This document shows positions 8,802-17,191 of a stretch of 19,002 nucleotides of DNA, in pieces (position 1 is the first letter of the stretch; every line of letters begins with the position of its first letter). The translations under genes and the position numbers were made by a program. The stretch spans positions 1-19,002 of the forward strand of contig CAYMRB010000170.1 of assembly GCA_964392615.1 (NCBI GenBank). The letters run 5' to 3'. The notes under the pieces are model-generated. The model saw only the letters and a list, made by a program, of their open reading frames with translations. It was not told the DNA's origin and did not search any database. This DNA comes from CAYMRB01 sp964392615 (GTDB taxonomy: Bacteria > Planctomycetota > UBA8108).

Positions 8802-10898
8802 TCACTCCCGTCGGCTCACCGTGTACGTGACTCCCGGCGCCGCGGTGAACGTCACGGCTGCCTCCGTGACACGCGCGGCCTCCACCTTCGCTCCGGCAAC
8901 GCTCACCTGTGGCCGCGGCTCCCCCTTCGCTGCAGGAAAGACCACGCAGAGCTCCCGGGCAAACGCTGAACGCAACTCGACGACGTCGTCCTCGGGGTAG
9001 GCGACCGCAAGCTTGCCGAGCAAGAGCCGCCGCCCCTTCGCTCCGGGCGGCACGCGGATCGTTCGGAAGTCCTCCTGCACGCCGTAGACGTTCTGGACGA
9101 TCATGCTCCAGATGCTGCACGACATGCCGAGCCACGGCACGCCCAGCGGCTTGCCGGTCGTGCTCTCGTAGCGTTCGTTGATGCCGCGCTCGACGGCGAG
9201 TCGCCACGTCTTCTCCGTGAGCTGCCGCGCGAGGTCGTGGTAGCCGTAGCGGTTCAAGCCGTACGAGACGAGATACGTCGTCGGCGGCCACATGTCGCCA
9301 CGCCAGAAGCCGCGCGGATCGAACTTCGCCTCATCCATCGCGCACGTGGGAACAGGCGTCGCGCTCCACCAGCGCTCCGTGTCCTTCAGCTGCTCGGCCA
9401 GCTTCGCGGCCTGCGCCTTCGTCGCCGCACCACACGCCATGGTCAGGAATCCCTGGATCGTCCGCACGGGGATCTTGCGGTCGCTGTCGCGGTCCAGGCT
9501 GTAGAAGAACTCGTTCTCAGCGTCCCACATCTTGCGCTGCAGAGCATCGATCCGTCGCGCGAGGATCTTCTCGTAGCGCTGCGCGAGCTCCTCCTGCCCG
9601 AGCTCGCGCGCCATCCGCACGATCGACTCCTCGCTCATCAGCAGGAAACACGTCTGCTCGACCCCTTCGACATTGCCGTACCACTCGCCGCCGCTCTGAC
9701 GCTTCGGATGCGCGGTCATCTTCATGTCGTCGAGCGTGACCTGGAGGTCAAACGTCTCGTACCGCGCGGTCTGGAGCATGCCCGCACGGCCGATCTCCTT
9801 GTAGGCGCCGTACTCGATGAGGCCGTCGCCGTCCGTGTCGCGCTCGGTCGAGTACCACTCGTCGAAGATCACGAGATACGGCAGGCTGCGCTCGATCAGG
9901 GCACGATCGTCGGTCTGGCGCCAGATCAGCTCACAGCCCCACGCGAGGATCGGAATCTGCGAGTATCCGAGCGGCGGCCAGTCCTTGAGGAAGTTCGGAA
10001 CCATCCCGAAGCGATACGAGCCCTTCGGCGCTTCGGGGTTGTTGTCGATCGTGTACCAGTAGTTCTCGAACACGCCGCGAAGCGTCTCGTCATCGTCTAG
10101 CGGCGCGTAGGCGATGCCGACGAACATCGTGTCCCAGACCCACTGCCCGACGTAGCCGCCTCCCGGCGAGAACCACTGGTTCGGAATCGCGGGCAGCCGC
10201 GGCGGGTAGAGCTTGCCGAGCACGCAGTCGGCGTAGAGCTTCTCGACGAGCGCGTTCAGCTCGGCGCTCTCGGTCTCGACGTGACCGGCGAGCCGATATC
10301 GTGCCGCTGGAGTGGTCTTGCCGCCCGGGATGAAGACGTCGGCCTCGATCTCGCACTGGGGCTTCGTCAGCTCGGCCGCCTGCTCCTGCGTGAGCTTCCC
10401 GCCGGCGAACCACCACAACCCGGCTGCGAGCGTCACGTGGTCCGGCGAGCCCTCGCTGGCGACGATCTGCACGTGCAGTCGCCCGTCGCGGTCGAGATCC
10501 TCCGCTTCGCACAGGACGACCCCGACGCGGTGCTTTCCTCCCGCCTGAACGATCGGATCGATGCGCAGGGCACGCCGCCGTCCGTCGATCAGGATGTCCA
10601 TGACGCGATGGCCGGCCTCGGACCAATGCGACTCCCCCACCGCGACGACGACCTGGCCCTTGGCGCCCTTCGTCGCACGGATCCAGTACTGCAGGTTGCC
10701 CACCTCGCTCGACAGGATGCTCCTCACATCTGGCCGCACCTGCGGTCCGCCGTGTAGCCAATCCGGATACGTGATCGTCTCGGTCGCATCGACCGTCCAG
10801 ACAGCTCCAACCCGCTTGTCATCCTTGTCTTCGGCGGCGGCCGGACTCGATGCGAGGGCTGCGAACCAGCACGCGAAGATGAAAGCACGTGTCGGCAT
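8802..10898 (-). CDS. Exported GH63/MGH1-like (alpha/alpha)6-barrel glycoside hydrolase
   Basis: This gene encodes 698 residues. The ATG follows a strong GGAGGAG site. Residues 1-22 (FIFACWFAALASSPAAA) are a classic signal peptide, so the enzyme acts outside the cytoplasm. Residues 30-180 form a beta-rich N-terminal region and 205-610 an (alpha/alpha)6 barrel of the kind shared by GH63, GH37 and mannosylglycerate-hydrolase-like proteins. Signature segments are WVWDTMF (253-259), STERDTDGDGLIEYG (350-364), ETFDLQVTLDD (381-391), GFWRGDMWPPTTYL (530-543) and INERYESTTGKPLG (573-586). By family analogy the acid is probably D384 and the base E575 (E-x-Y-x-x-x-T-G). These assignments are tentative. 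Members are inverting enzymes that release alpha-linked glucose or act on mannosylglycerate-type substrates. It is the second gene of the cluster, 22 nt after the barrel-FGE gene. Confidence 0.88.
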   Translation of the reverse strand: MPTRAFIFACWFAALASSPAAAEDKDDKRVGAVWTVDATETITYPDWLHGGPQVRPDVRSILSSEVGNLQYWIRATKGAKGQVVVAVGESHWSEAGHRVMDILIDGRRRALRIDPIVQAGGKHRVGVVLCEAEDLDRDGRLHVQIVASEGSPDHVTLAAGLWWFAGGKLTQEQAAELTKPQCEIEADVFIPGGKTTPAARYRLAGHVETESAELNALVEKLYADCVLGKLYPPRLPAIPNQWFSPGGGYVGQWVWDTMFVGIAYAPLDDDETLRGVFENYWYTIDNNPEAPKGSYRFGMVPNFLKDWPPLGYSQIPILAWGCELIWRQTDDRALIERSLPYLVIFDEWYSTERDTDGDGLIEYGAYKEIGRAGMLQTARYETFDLQVTLDDMKMTAHPKRQSGGEWYGNVEGVEQTCFLLMSEESIVRMARELGQEELAQRYEKILARRIDALQRKMWDAENEFFYSLDRDSDRKIPVRTIQGFLTMACGAATKAQAAKLAEQLKDTERWWSATPVPTCAMDEAKFDPRGFWRGDMWPPTTYLVSYGLNRYGYHDLARQLTEKTWRLAVERGINERYESTTGKPLGVPWLGMSCSIWSMIVQNVYGVQEDFRTIRVPPGAKGRRLLLGKLAVAYPEDDVVELRSAFARELCVVFPAAKGEPRPQVSVAGAKVEAARVTEAAVTFTAAPGVTYTVSRRE

Positions 10899-10920
10899 GG
10901 ACTCCTCCGATCTCGAGAGA

Positions 10921-13059
10921 TTACGGCTTCACATCGACGGCGCAGCGAAACCCGATCGTCGCGCAGCGATCGAGGCCGGGCCACATCAGCAGGAACTTCG
11001 CGGCGAAGTGCGCGGGCCGCGGACCGCCGTCGGCATACCAGTGCGACCCCTTCGCATGGTACGACGCGCCGCCCTTGAGGATGCAGAACCGCGTGCGACC
11101 GTCGCTGCGTTCGCTCTCGGTCCACTCCCAAGCGTTTCCGCACATATCGTAGCAGCCGAACGAGGAGCGACCGTCAGGGTACGCCGTGACGCTCGTCGTC
11201 GTTCCGTCCGTCCGCGTGTTGCAGCGGCCTTCCGGCTTGCCCTCACCCCACGGGTAACCCGCAGCGCGCTCGCCGAGGGCCGCGTACTGCCACTCCTCCT
11301 CGGTCGGCAACCGCTTGCCGGCCCAGCGGGCGTACGCGCGCGCGTCGTCGAGATCGACACACACGACCGGATGTTCGTGCGCACCCGACGGCGGCGCGCC
11401 GTCGACCCAGTGCCTCAGGAAATTCTCGGGATGCGCTGGACGATACCCGCTTGCGCGGAGGAACGCGGCGAACTCCGCGTTCGTCACGGGCGTCAGATCG
11501 ATCGCGTACGGCGCGAGAAGGACGTCGCGCTCGACCTGCACGGTCGAGTGCAGACGCGGACCGCCGCGACCGAGGTCGCTCTGCGGCTCGTAGAGCCCGC
11601 ACTCGCGCATGCGAAACTCGACCTTCTGACGCGTCGCCTGCGGTCGGATCGCCACCATGCCGCGCGGGAGGTCGATGGCCGAGACGAAACGTCGACCGTC
11701 CGGCAGTCGCAGCTTCGCTGCGCGCGCCGGAAACCGTGTGTCGAAACGCGCGCGCGCATCCGTCCGTGCCTGCGAACGAAGAAACTCGTCGAATCCTCCG
11801 CGCAGCGCGCTCGTCGACGCGGCGAGGAATGCTCCGATCCCGCGCGGTCGGATCTCGCCGGTCAGCGAGATCGCACCGTCCACGACTCGCGGATGGACTT
11901 CGCGCCCCGCGACCAGATCGAAATACCGCGCGCCGTCGACTGCGACGACGTCGAGCACACCGCCTCGAACCGCTCGCTCGCCGCGATTCACGACGGACCA
12001 GAGCCTCAGCCCGTCGCGCTCCCAGAGCGACGCGAAGACGTCGGAAGCCGCCGTCGACACGAGCGGGGTCCAGCCCTCGCCTGCGAACAGATCGGCGTAG
12101 CGGCGCTGGATCGGCAGCATCGCGCGCAGGATCGATCGATCGCGCTCGCACCATCCGACCCACGATCCGAAGACGTTCTCCCACACCATCATCCCGGAGC
12201 CGTTCATCCAGGCCGAGTGCAGCTCCCCGGTGTGGTCGCGGTTCCAGCGGTGAATCTGGTGCTGCAGATGGCGGCGCTCGAGCCACTTATTGCGCAGGAC
12301 GCCCGGCGCGTGGCTGTCGCGGAACCACTGCGCCCACGACATGTGATGGTCGTGCACGCCCGCAAGCGGCAGCTCGAGCTCGCTCTCGAGCGCCACTCCC
12401 CGCCTCACGGCATCGAGACTCGCGCGCAGCTTGCCGGAACCCTGCCGCAACGTGTCGAGGAAGATGCCGTCGGCCTCGACCGATCGCACGAGCTCGGCGA
12501 GCGCTTCGACGTCGGACACACCTTCGCGCCGCGTGCCGATGTCCCACGGGTTGTAGTCGACGAACACCTTGACACCGAGCGCATGGAAGCGCCGGCTCAC
12601 ATCGCGTACGCCGGCCAGTCCTCCTGGCATGTCGCGGTAGAAGTCGAACTGGTTGCGCCCATCGAAGCCGATGCGCGGATAGGCCTGCCACAGCACGACC
12701 GCGTCGAAACCGCCGAACTCCCGCTGGCCATGATCGAGATACGCGTCCACGGTGTACCGGCTGCCGCGATGGTCATAGAACAGCTCGTCGTAGACCATCA
12801 GGAAACAGCACGAGAACGCGGACGGCGTCCATGCGAAGTCCAGACGCTCGTACAGCGAGTCGTCGTACGCGAGCTCTCGCCGCTTCTTCTCGCGCCAGTC
12901 GTGAAGCGCGCTGCGAAACTCCGGCCAGCGAGCGGGATCGCGCGGGGCCTGGAGAATCGGTCCGTCGAGCTCGAGAGGAGCCGGGTCACGATCGTCGACT
13001 TCGGTGGCGAACAGCGCCTCGACGGCGAGGATCAAGGGCAGGACGATGAGGAATCGCAT
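10921..13059 (-). CDS. Barrel-type glycoside-hydrolase-like domain fused to an FGE-sulfatase (SUMF1) domain
   Basis: This gene encodes 712 residues. The ATG has GGAGG 7 nt upstream. An N-terminal hydrophobic stretch (MRFLIVLPLILAVEALFA) is a probable signal peptide. Residues 80-330 look like a TIM barrel of glycosidase type: GVKVFVDYNPWD (162-173), ADGIFLDTLR (196-205) with D202 a candidate catalytic acid, and MVWENVF (291-297). Residues 345-415 form a beta-sandwich. Residues 465-710 are an FGE-sulfatase domain (TPVTNAEFAAFLRASGY, ARWAGKRLPTEEEWQYAA, YPWGEG, FGCYDMCGNAWEWTE, LKGGASY, TIGFRC). The Cys-rich segment of authentic formylglycine-generating enzymes (C-Y-R-Y-R-C) is not present between GGASY and GFRC, so the domain may be structural or bind glycan instead of activating sulfatases. 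It is the first gene of the minus-strand cluster. The exact hydrolase family is not recognised. Confidence 0.85.
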   Translation of the reverse strand: MRFLIVLPLILAVEALFATEVDDRDPAPLELDGPILQAPRDPARWPEFRSALHDWREKKRRELAYDDSLYERLDFAWTPSAFSCCFLMVYDELFYDHRGSRYTVDAYLDHGQREFGGFDAVVLWQAYPRIGFDGRNQFDFYRDMPGGLAGVRDVSRRFHALGVKVFVDYNPWDIGTRREGVSDVEALAELVRSVEADGIFLDTLRQGSGKLRASLDAVRRGVALESELELPLAGVHDHHMSWAQWFRDSHAPGVLRNKWLERRHLQHQIHRWNRDHTGELHSAWMNGSGMMVWENVFGSWVGWCERDRSILRAMLPIQRRYADLFAGEGWTPLVSTAASDVFASLWERDGLRLWSVVNRGERAVRGGVLDVVAVDGARYFDLVAGREVHPRVVDGAISLTGEIRPRGIGAFLAASTSALRGGFDEFLRSQARTDARARFDTRFPARAAKLRLPDGRRFVSAIDLPRGMVAIRPQATRQKVEFRMRECGLYEPQSDLGRGGPRLHSTVQVERDVLLAPYAIDLTPVTNAEFAAFLRASGYRPAHPENFLRHWVDGAPPSGAHEHPVVCVDLDDARAYARWAGKRLPTEEEWQYAALGERAAGYPWGEGKPEGRCNTRTDGTTTSVTAYPDGRSSFGCYDMCGNAWEWTESERSDGRTRFCILKGGASYHAKGSHWYADGGPRPAHFAAKFLLMWPGLDRCATIGFRCAVDVKP

Positions 13060-13143
13060 GGCAGGTCCTCCGCGAACACTCTACACCGTCCTGCGAGTCG
13101 GGAGTAATGTCCTCCCACCTTCCGCCGCGATCACGCGACGCGC

Positions 13144-13149
13144 TACAAT
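13144..13149 (+). promoter_or_regulatory. Candidate -10 element for the small ORF and sialidase genes
   Basis: TACAAT matches the sigma-70 -10 consensus at five of six positions, in an otherwise GC-rich region about 80 nt upstream of the small-ORF ATG. The -35 region at the right distance (TTCCGC, 18 nt away) is poor, so an activator or another sigma factor may be needed. I found no convincing promoter for the divergent minus-strand cluster in the same 170-nt gap. Confidence 0.25.
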
Positions 13150-13229
13150 GCGAGGCGATCTCCCGCGGCGTCGCGCGCAGGTGGAATCGCGCCGCCCGAG
13201 CAGTACCCGTCAACGCGAAAGGACTCCCC

Positions 13230-13313
13230 ATGACGCCCCGACGACGACAGCAAAATCGCGACGCCACGATCAAGTCGCTCGACGCCTGGCAGATGAACAC
13301 CACCTACGAGTAG
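13230..13313 (+). CDS. Small ORF, 27 residues, directly upstream of the sialidase-like gene
   Basis: This is an ATG-initiated reading frame with AAAGGA about 6 nt upstream, ending in TAG at 13311-13313, only 4 nt before the ATG of the sialidase-like gene. The peptide is basic at its N-terminus (MTPRRRQQNR), then DATIKSLDAW, and ends QMNTTYE. It has no hydrophobic segment, so it is not a signal or membrane peptide. I do not recognise it. The spacing, and the fact that the next gene lacks a good ribosome site of its own, suggest translational coupling or a leader peptide. It could equally be chance; conservation in relatives would decide. Confidence 0.4.
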   Translation: MTPRRRQQNRDATIKSLDAWQMNTTYE

Positions 13314-13317
13314 AACG

Positions 13318-14613
13318 ATGACAACCGCTTGGATCGGCGCGATCGCGCTATGGCTGGCGTTCGCGCCAGAGGAAGCCGCCTTCGTCGAGTCGGGCACCTC
13401 CCCTGCGTCACCGCCCGACGCGCTCGCCAAGACGATTCGCGTCGGCGGTGTCGAGTTCGATCCCAGGTCGCCGCCGACGCCTCTCGTCCTCGAGCGCGAC
13501 CTCGGCCTCGTGACCGTGCCGGCGGTCAACGGCCAAATAGTGCACGAGGCGAAGAAGAACCTCTTCGAGACACGAGCGACGAAAACTCCCGGCGGCGACT
13601 ACTTGCTGCTATTCCCCGACGGCGCCCACTACGGCGGCAGGAAGGGCAAGGTCAACACGATGACCGCGTACCGCTCATCCGACCGCGGCAAGACGTGGTC
13701 GGGACCGACGGTCGCGTTCGACATCGAATACAGCCAGCACGGCTTCATCCCGCTGACCCCGCGCGGCACGAAGCGAATCTACGCGTTCGGAACCCAGCCG
13801 ATCGAAGGCAAGCGCGAGGGACGCGAGAACTGTCCGATCGGATACCGCTACTCCGACGACGACGGGCACACGTGGTCCGACATCACGCTCATCCGCCCCG
13901 TGAACGATCCGGGCTTCCTCGGCATGTCCGTGATGCGCATGTGCGAAACCGAAGCCGGCACGTGGCTCGTGGGGTCGCACGAGGGCCGCTGGACCGGCAA
14001 ACCGGGAATCCCCGTCATCACGCGCCAGTACATGCTGCGCAGCGAAGACCGCGGAAAGACGTGGACGGTCCATCCGGCACCGCGACCCGGCGGCTGGCAC
14101 GCCGACGGATTCGAGCGCATGGATGAGGGCCGTCCCATCGACCTCGGCGGCGCCAAGGTCCTGATGATGTCGCGAACGCCCGAGGGCCATCTCTGGGCAG
14201 CGTGGAGCGAGGACGACGGCAAGACGTGGACCCAGCCACGACCGACGTCACTCGTCCATCCTGACGCGCCGCCGATGCTCTTCCGTCACCCCGACGGCAA
14301 GCGGCTGGTCGCGTTCCATCACAACCGTCACTCCGGTCGCCACTTCAAATCGGAGGACCGCAGCGAGATCTGGGCGTCGCTGTCAGCGGACGACGGCCGC
14401 ACCTGGAGCGAGCCGCGCTTCGTCTTCGCGAACGCTCTGGCGGCCACGTCGAAGAGCGCGTGGCATGACCATCAATGCTCGTACCTCGATGCGTTCACCG
14501 ACGACGGCACGTTTCAGATCTTCGTTCCGCACCGCTGGAAACGCGCGTTGCATCTGACACTCGATGCCGACGAGCTCGAACGACTGCCGACGCGCGACGC
14601 GCTCACGCCGTAG
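13318..14613 (+). CDS. BNR/Asp-box sialidase-like exported protein
   Basis: This gene encodes 431 residues. Residues 1-16 (AWIGAIALWLAFA) are a weak signal peptide. Five Asp boxes with the S-x-D-x-G-x-T-W pattern mark a six-bladed sialidase-type propeller: SSDRGKTW (120-127), SDDDGHTW (179-186), SEDRGKTW (242-249), SEDDGKTW (297-304) and SADDGRTW (356-363). Regular spacing of about 55-63 residues fits one box per blade. Family members include exo-alpha-sialidases (GH33), but many BNR proteins act on other sugars or only bind. I could not place the arginine triad or the Tyr/Glu nucleophile pair with confidence (Y389 in CSYLDAF is a candidate). No good Shine-Dalgarno precedes the ATG; the 27-codon ORF ends 4 nt upstream. 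The gene is divergent from the glycosidase cluster and probably serves the same glycan. Confidence 0.87.
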   Translation: MTTAWIGAIALWLAFAPEEAAFVESGTSPASPPDALAKTIRVGGVEFDPRSPPTPLVLERDLGLVTVPAVNGQIVHEAKKNLFETRATKTPGGDYLLLFPDGAHYGGRKGKVNTMTAYRSSDRGKTWSGPTVAFDIEYSQHGFIPLTPRGTKRIYAFGTQPIEGKREGRENCPIGYRYSDDDGHTWSDITLIRPVNDPGFLGMSVMRMCETEAGTWLVGSHEGRWTGKPGIPVITRQYMLRSEDRGKTWTVHPAPRPGGWHADGFERMDEGRPIDLGGAKVLMMSRTPEGHLWAAWSEDDGKTWTQPRPTSLVHPDAPPMLFRHPDGKRLVAFHHNRHSGRHFKSEDRSEIWASLSADDGRTWSEPRFVFANALAATSKSAWHDHQCSYLDAFTDDGTFQIFVPHRWKRALHLTLDADELERLPTRDALTP

Positions 14614-14625
14614 CCTACCGCGCGG

Positions 14626-16842
14626 TCAGTTCGAACTCGAGTGCGAGTGCGAGTCGTCCGCGATGGCCTCGGACGGGCAGAAGAGCCGCGCTCCGTCGCC
14701 TCCGTCGTCGTCGATCGCGCCGTTCACTGCCGTGACGCAGTCTTTGACCCGAGCGAGCGACAGGCCCGCGGGCGACGGACATCCGCCCAGCGCGGCGTTC
14801 GCCTCGATGAGCAGCTCGTCGACCGTCAAGCCGTGACACGGGCTCAGGCGATCTGCGATGACGAGCTCGCCGAGTCGGTGGACGCCCGAGCGGAACGTCG
14901 GGTCGGCGTCGCCGAAACCGATGTTGAGCGCGAGGGCCACGGTGTGGCTCGCGAGCGTGCCGGCGTCGAGCTCTTCCGGATCGACAAAGTCGCCGCCGAG
15001 AGGCCGGGAGCGCCCGCCGTTCGGCAGGAACGCCTCGATCGCGGCGCTCGAGGTAAAACGCGCCGTGTGGCCGTCGTCGCAGCCGATGACGAGCCCGTCG
15101 GGGAACGCGGTCGCGAACCACTCGTCACGGTAGCAGCCGGGATTGCCGCCCTCGCAACGCGTCCCCCAGCCTCCATGGCCGTGAGCGGCGAACTCGCCGA
15201 CGTCGCACTCGGGCTCGGGCGGCTCGGGAGCGCGCAGCGAGAGAACGACGAACGCGTGGAAGGCGATGTCGCCGTCTTCGCACGACGCGAGGCCGAAGAG
15301 GCGCAGCGATGAGCCGGGCTCCAGATCCTCGAAGGCGATCGGTCCATCCTCGTCCGCGCGCAGATCGAGGATCGTCGCGTCCTCGAGAACATCGACTCGC
15401 TCACCGCCCTCCAGATCGAGATAGCCCGCGGGCGCGTCAACCGACGCCAAGCGTCCATCGATCCGCTCGGCGAGGACGATCAGCGACCGCACGACGGTGT
15501 CGTCCTCGTCGTCGAGAACGACACGCACCGGCACCGTGCGACACTCGAGCAGGGCACCGAGCAAGTCGAGCGGCACCGGTCCGTCGCCCTCGAGTCGTAC
15601 CGTCACGTCATCCGGTACGAAGAGCGTCGCGCGTCGATCGCCGCCGCGTTCGTGATAGACGACGTCGACCTCGAGGCCATCGTCGACCGAGCGCAGCGCC
15701 TCGAGCTCGGTGGACGGCGCGACAGCAGGAGCCCGGGCGATGACCAGGAACGCGCGCACGGCACGGTCCGCGACATCGATCTTGCCGACGACGCGAATGC
15801 GGTATCCCGCGCCGATTCGCGCCGGATCGATCGGCGTGTCGCAGTCCGCCAGCATGGCGGTCTCCGGCGAGAGCGCGATGTCGACATCTCCGACGACGAT
15901 CTGGCCCGCGTCCGGACGCAAGGGGAATCGCCCGTCGACGACGGCTCCGAGCGCCGCGCCTTCGAAGATCACGACCTCGCCGGCGACGATCAGCGCGGCT
16001 CGCAGCACGCCGGCCCCGTCGAGGCGACCGCGCACACGGACGACATCCCCGACGTCCAGCGCGTCGAGATCGCCGACCTCTCCGTCGACGTCGAATATCG
16101 TGGTCGATGTGTCGACGCGCACCTGGAGCGTGCCGCGATCGTCGGGGAGGCGGATCCGCAGCGTGGCGAGTCGGTCATCGTCGTCACGATCACTGTCGCC
16201 GTCCTCATCGACGTCGATCGACACGATCGTGCCGCCGATGCTGCGCGGGCAACGATCGCGCGGCTCCGTGTCGTCGACCTCGACGAAGACGACCGGACGG
16301 AAGTTGCAGCGGCCGGACGCTCCCGCCGGATGCAGGTGGATCGATTTGTCGGCGTCGATGTCGAGCCGCAGGAAGATCGTCTCGCCCGCGCCCACGACGA
16401 TGGGTCCATCGGGCTGAAGATCGATCTTGCCGGACGGCAGCCGTGTGACGAGATCCTCGCACGGACCGCCGACCGGACGGACGTCGTCGACGCGCAGGCG
16501 GACCTTGGCGTAGGTCCCTGCGGGGATGTCGTCACGCACCGCGAGAACGAAGTCCTCGTCGCGAAGGTCGAGCAGATCGAGCTCGACCGGCGGATCGGCG
16601 CGGAAGAGGACGATCGGATCACCGCCCCCCGCCGGCAGCAGCGACACCTCCGACACGTCGATGAGAATCGCGTCGTACTCATCCGCCGGCCCGTCGGCGA
16701 TGAGCACGGCCACCTCGCCGGTTTGCACGGCCGATGCCGCGCCGCCGCCGGACGAACCGCCGCCGCAACCGATCGGCCCGAGGAACACGGCGAGGACGAG
16801 AATCCACGCTGACAACTGCTGCGATCGGCTCGGAGGGCACAT
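14626..16842 (-). CDS. DUF4382/DUF5666-type lipoprotein with conserved exported C-terminal domain
   Basis: This reading encodes 738 residues from the ATG at 16842, which has an AGG site about 8 nt upstream. The frame stays open further upstream to 17313 but that part has no coding look. Residues 1-26 are a lipoprotein signal (WILVLAVFLGPIGC, lipidated Cys 26), followed by a Gly/Ser linker. Residues 42-190 fit DUF4382 (VAVLIADGPADEYDAILIDVS, IPAGTYAKVRLRVDDV). Residues 202-290 fit DUF5666 (GGTIVSIDVDEDGDSD, LDVGDVVRVRGRLDGAGVL), with at least two more diverged copies to about 535. Residues 545-738 are a separate domain (HGHGGWGTRCEGGNPGCYRD, PDGLVIGCDDGHTARFTS) of a type I recall from other exported proteins. 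The tail ends SHSHSSSN. Very acidic. Role unknown, probably outer-surface binding. It converges on the sialidase-like gene with a 12-nt gap. Confidence 0.85.
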   Translation of the reverse strand: MCPPSRSQQLSAWILVLAVFLGPIGCGGGSSGGGAASAVQTGEVAVLIADGPADEYDAILIDVSEVSLLPAGGGDPIVLFRADPPVELDLLDLRDEDFVLAVRDDIPAGTYAKVRLRVDDVRPVGGPCEDLVTRLPSGKIDLQPDGPIVVGAGETIFLRLDIDADKSIHLHPAGASGRCNFRPVVFVEVDDTEPRDRCPRSIGGTIVSIDVDEDGDSDRDDDDRLATLRIRLPDDRGTLQVRVDTSTTIFDVDGEVGDLDALDVGDVVRVRGRLDGAGVLRAALIVAGEVVIFEGAALGAVVDGRFPLRPDAGQIVVGDVDIALSPETAMLADCDTPIDPARIGAGYRIRVVGKIDVADRAVRAFLVIARAPAVAPSTELEALRSVDDGLEVDVVYHERGGDRRATLFVPDDVTVRLEGDGPVPLDLLGALLECRTVPVRVVLDDEDDTVVRSLIVLAERIDGRLASVDAPAGYLDLEGGERVDVLEDATILDLRADEDGPIAFEDLEPGSSLRLFGLASCEDGDIAFHAFVVLSLRAPEPPEPECDVGEFAAHGHGGWGTRCEGGNPGCYRDEWFATAFPDGLVIGCDDGHTARFTSSAAIEAFLPNGGRSRPLGGDFVDPEELDAGTLASHTVALALNIGFGDADPTFRSGVHRLGELVIADRLSPCHGLTVDELLIEANAALGGCPSPAGLSLARVKDCVTAVNGAIDDDGGDGARLFCPSEAIADDSHSHSSSN

Positions 16843-17191
16843 GCGGGCTACCTGCTTCTTTTCGGTCCAAACGGTGAAAGAGCACCGACTCCCAGCCTGC
16901 GTCTCATTTACACCACCCGAGGAGGAAAGGCCAGCGGGATCGAATCTACCACACGGCGCACGCGAACGTGCAGCGAACACGCACGCGCGAAGTGCCTCGA
17001 ATCGGCCCTGCAGCCGGGTTAGACTGCGACCGCCACCTTGCAGTCGGAGAACACAGCGAAATGCCACAGTCGACGGGCGGACGACGTTGGGAACGCGCCG
17101 CACTGCTCGCCCTGGCTCGCAGAGCCAGGGACAGAGCGAGGACTGTGCAGAGCCGGTTCTCGCTCGCAGCGCAGCACGGAACGCGATCGCG
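16843..17191. other. 349-nt divergent intergenic region
   Basis: This region separates the divergent lipoprotein and MFS genes and should carry both promoters, but I could not find a convincing -35/-10 pair on either strand. It holds a short hairpin (CGGTG 16872-16876 with CACCG 16883-16887) in the lipoprotein leader and the strong hairpin at 17110-17130 described separately. The octamer GCAGAGCC occurs twice (17119-17126 and 17147-17154). I see no RNA gene and no recognisable riboswitch. Confidence 0.5.
17110..17130. repeat. Perfect 9-bp hairpin upstream of the MFS gene
   Basis: CCCTGGCTC (17110-17118) and GAGCCAGGG (17122-17130) are perfect reverse complements around a 3-nt loop GCA. It lies 61 nt upstream of the MFS start codon. 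No T-tract follows, so it may be a regulatory structure in the MFS leader, an operator-like palindrome, or a chance GC palindrome. Confidence 0.45.

Noticed and set aside
10561..13107. An 848-codon plus-strand frame opposite the barrel-FGE gene
   Set aside because: Antisense shadow, no domains, overlaps two well-supported genes.
14638..14656. Short GTGCGA tandem repeat
   Set aside because: It simply encodes the His/Ser tail of the lipoprotein; only about two and a half copies.
15652..16812. A 386-codon plus-strand frame opposite the lipoprotein gene
   Set aside because: It mirrors the acidic repeats of the lipoprotein and has no signal of its own.
16843..16990. Possible riboswitch in the lipoprotein leader
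   Set aside because: A 5-bp hairpin and some GGTG-type words are present, but no known riboswitch core could be assembled.
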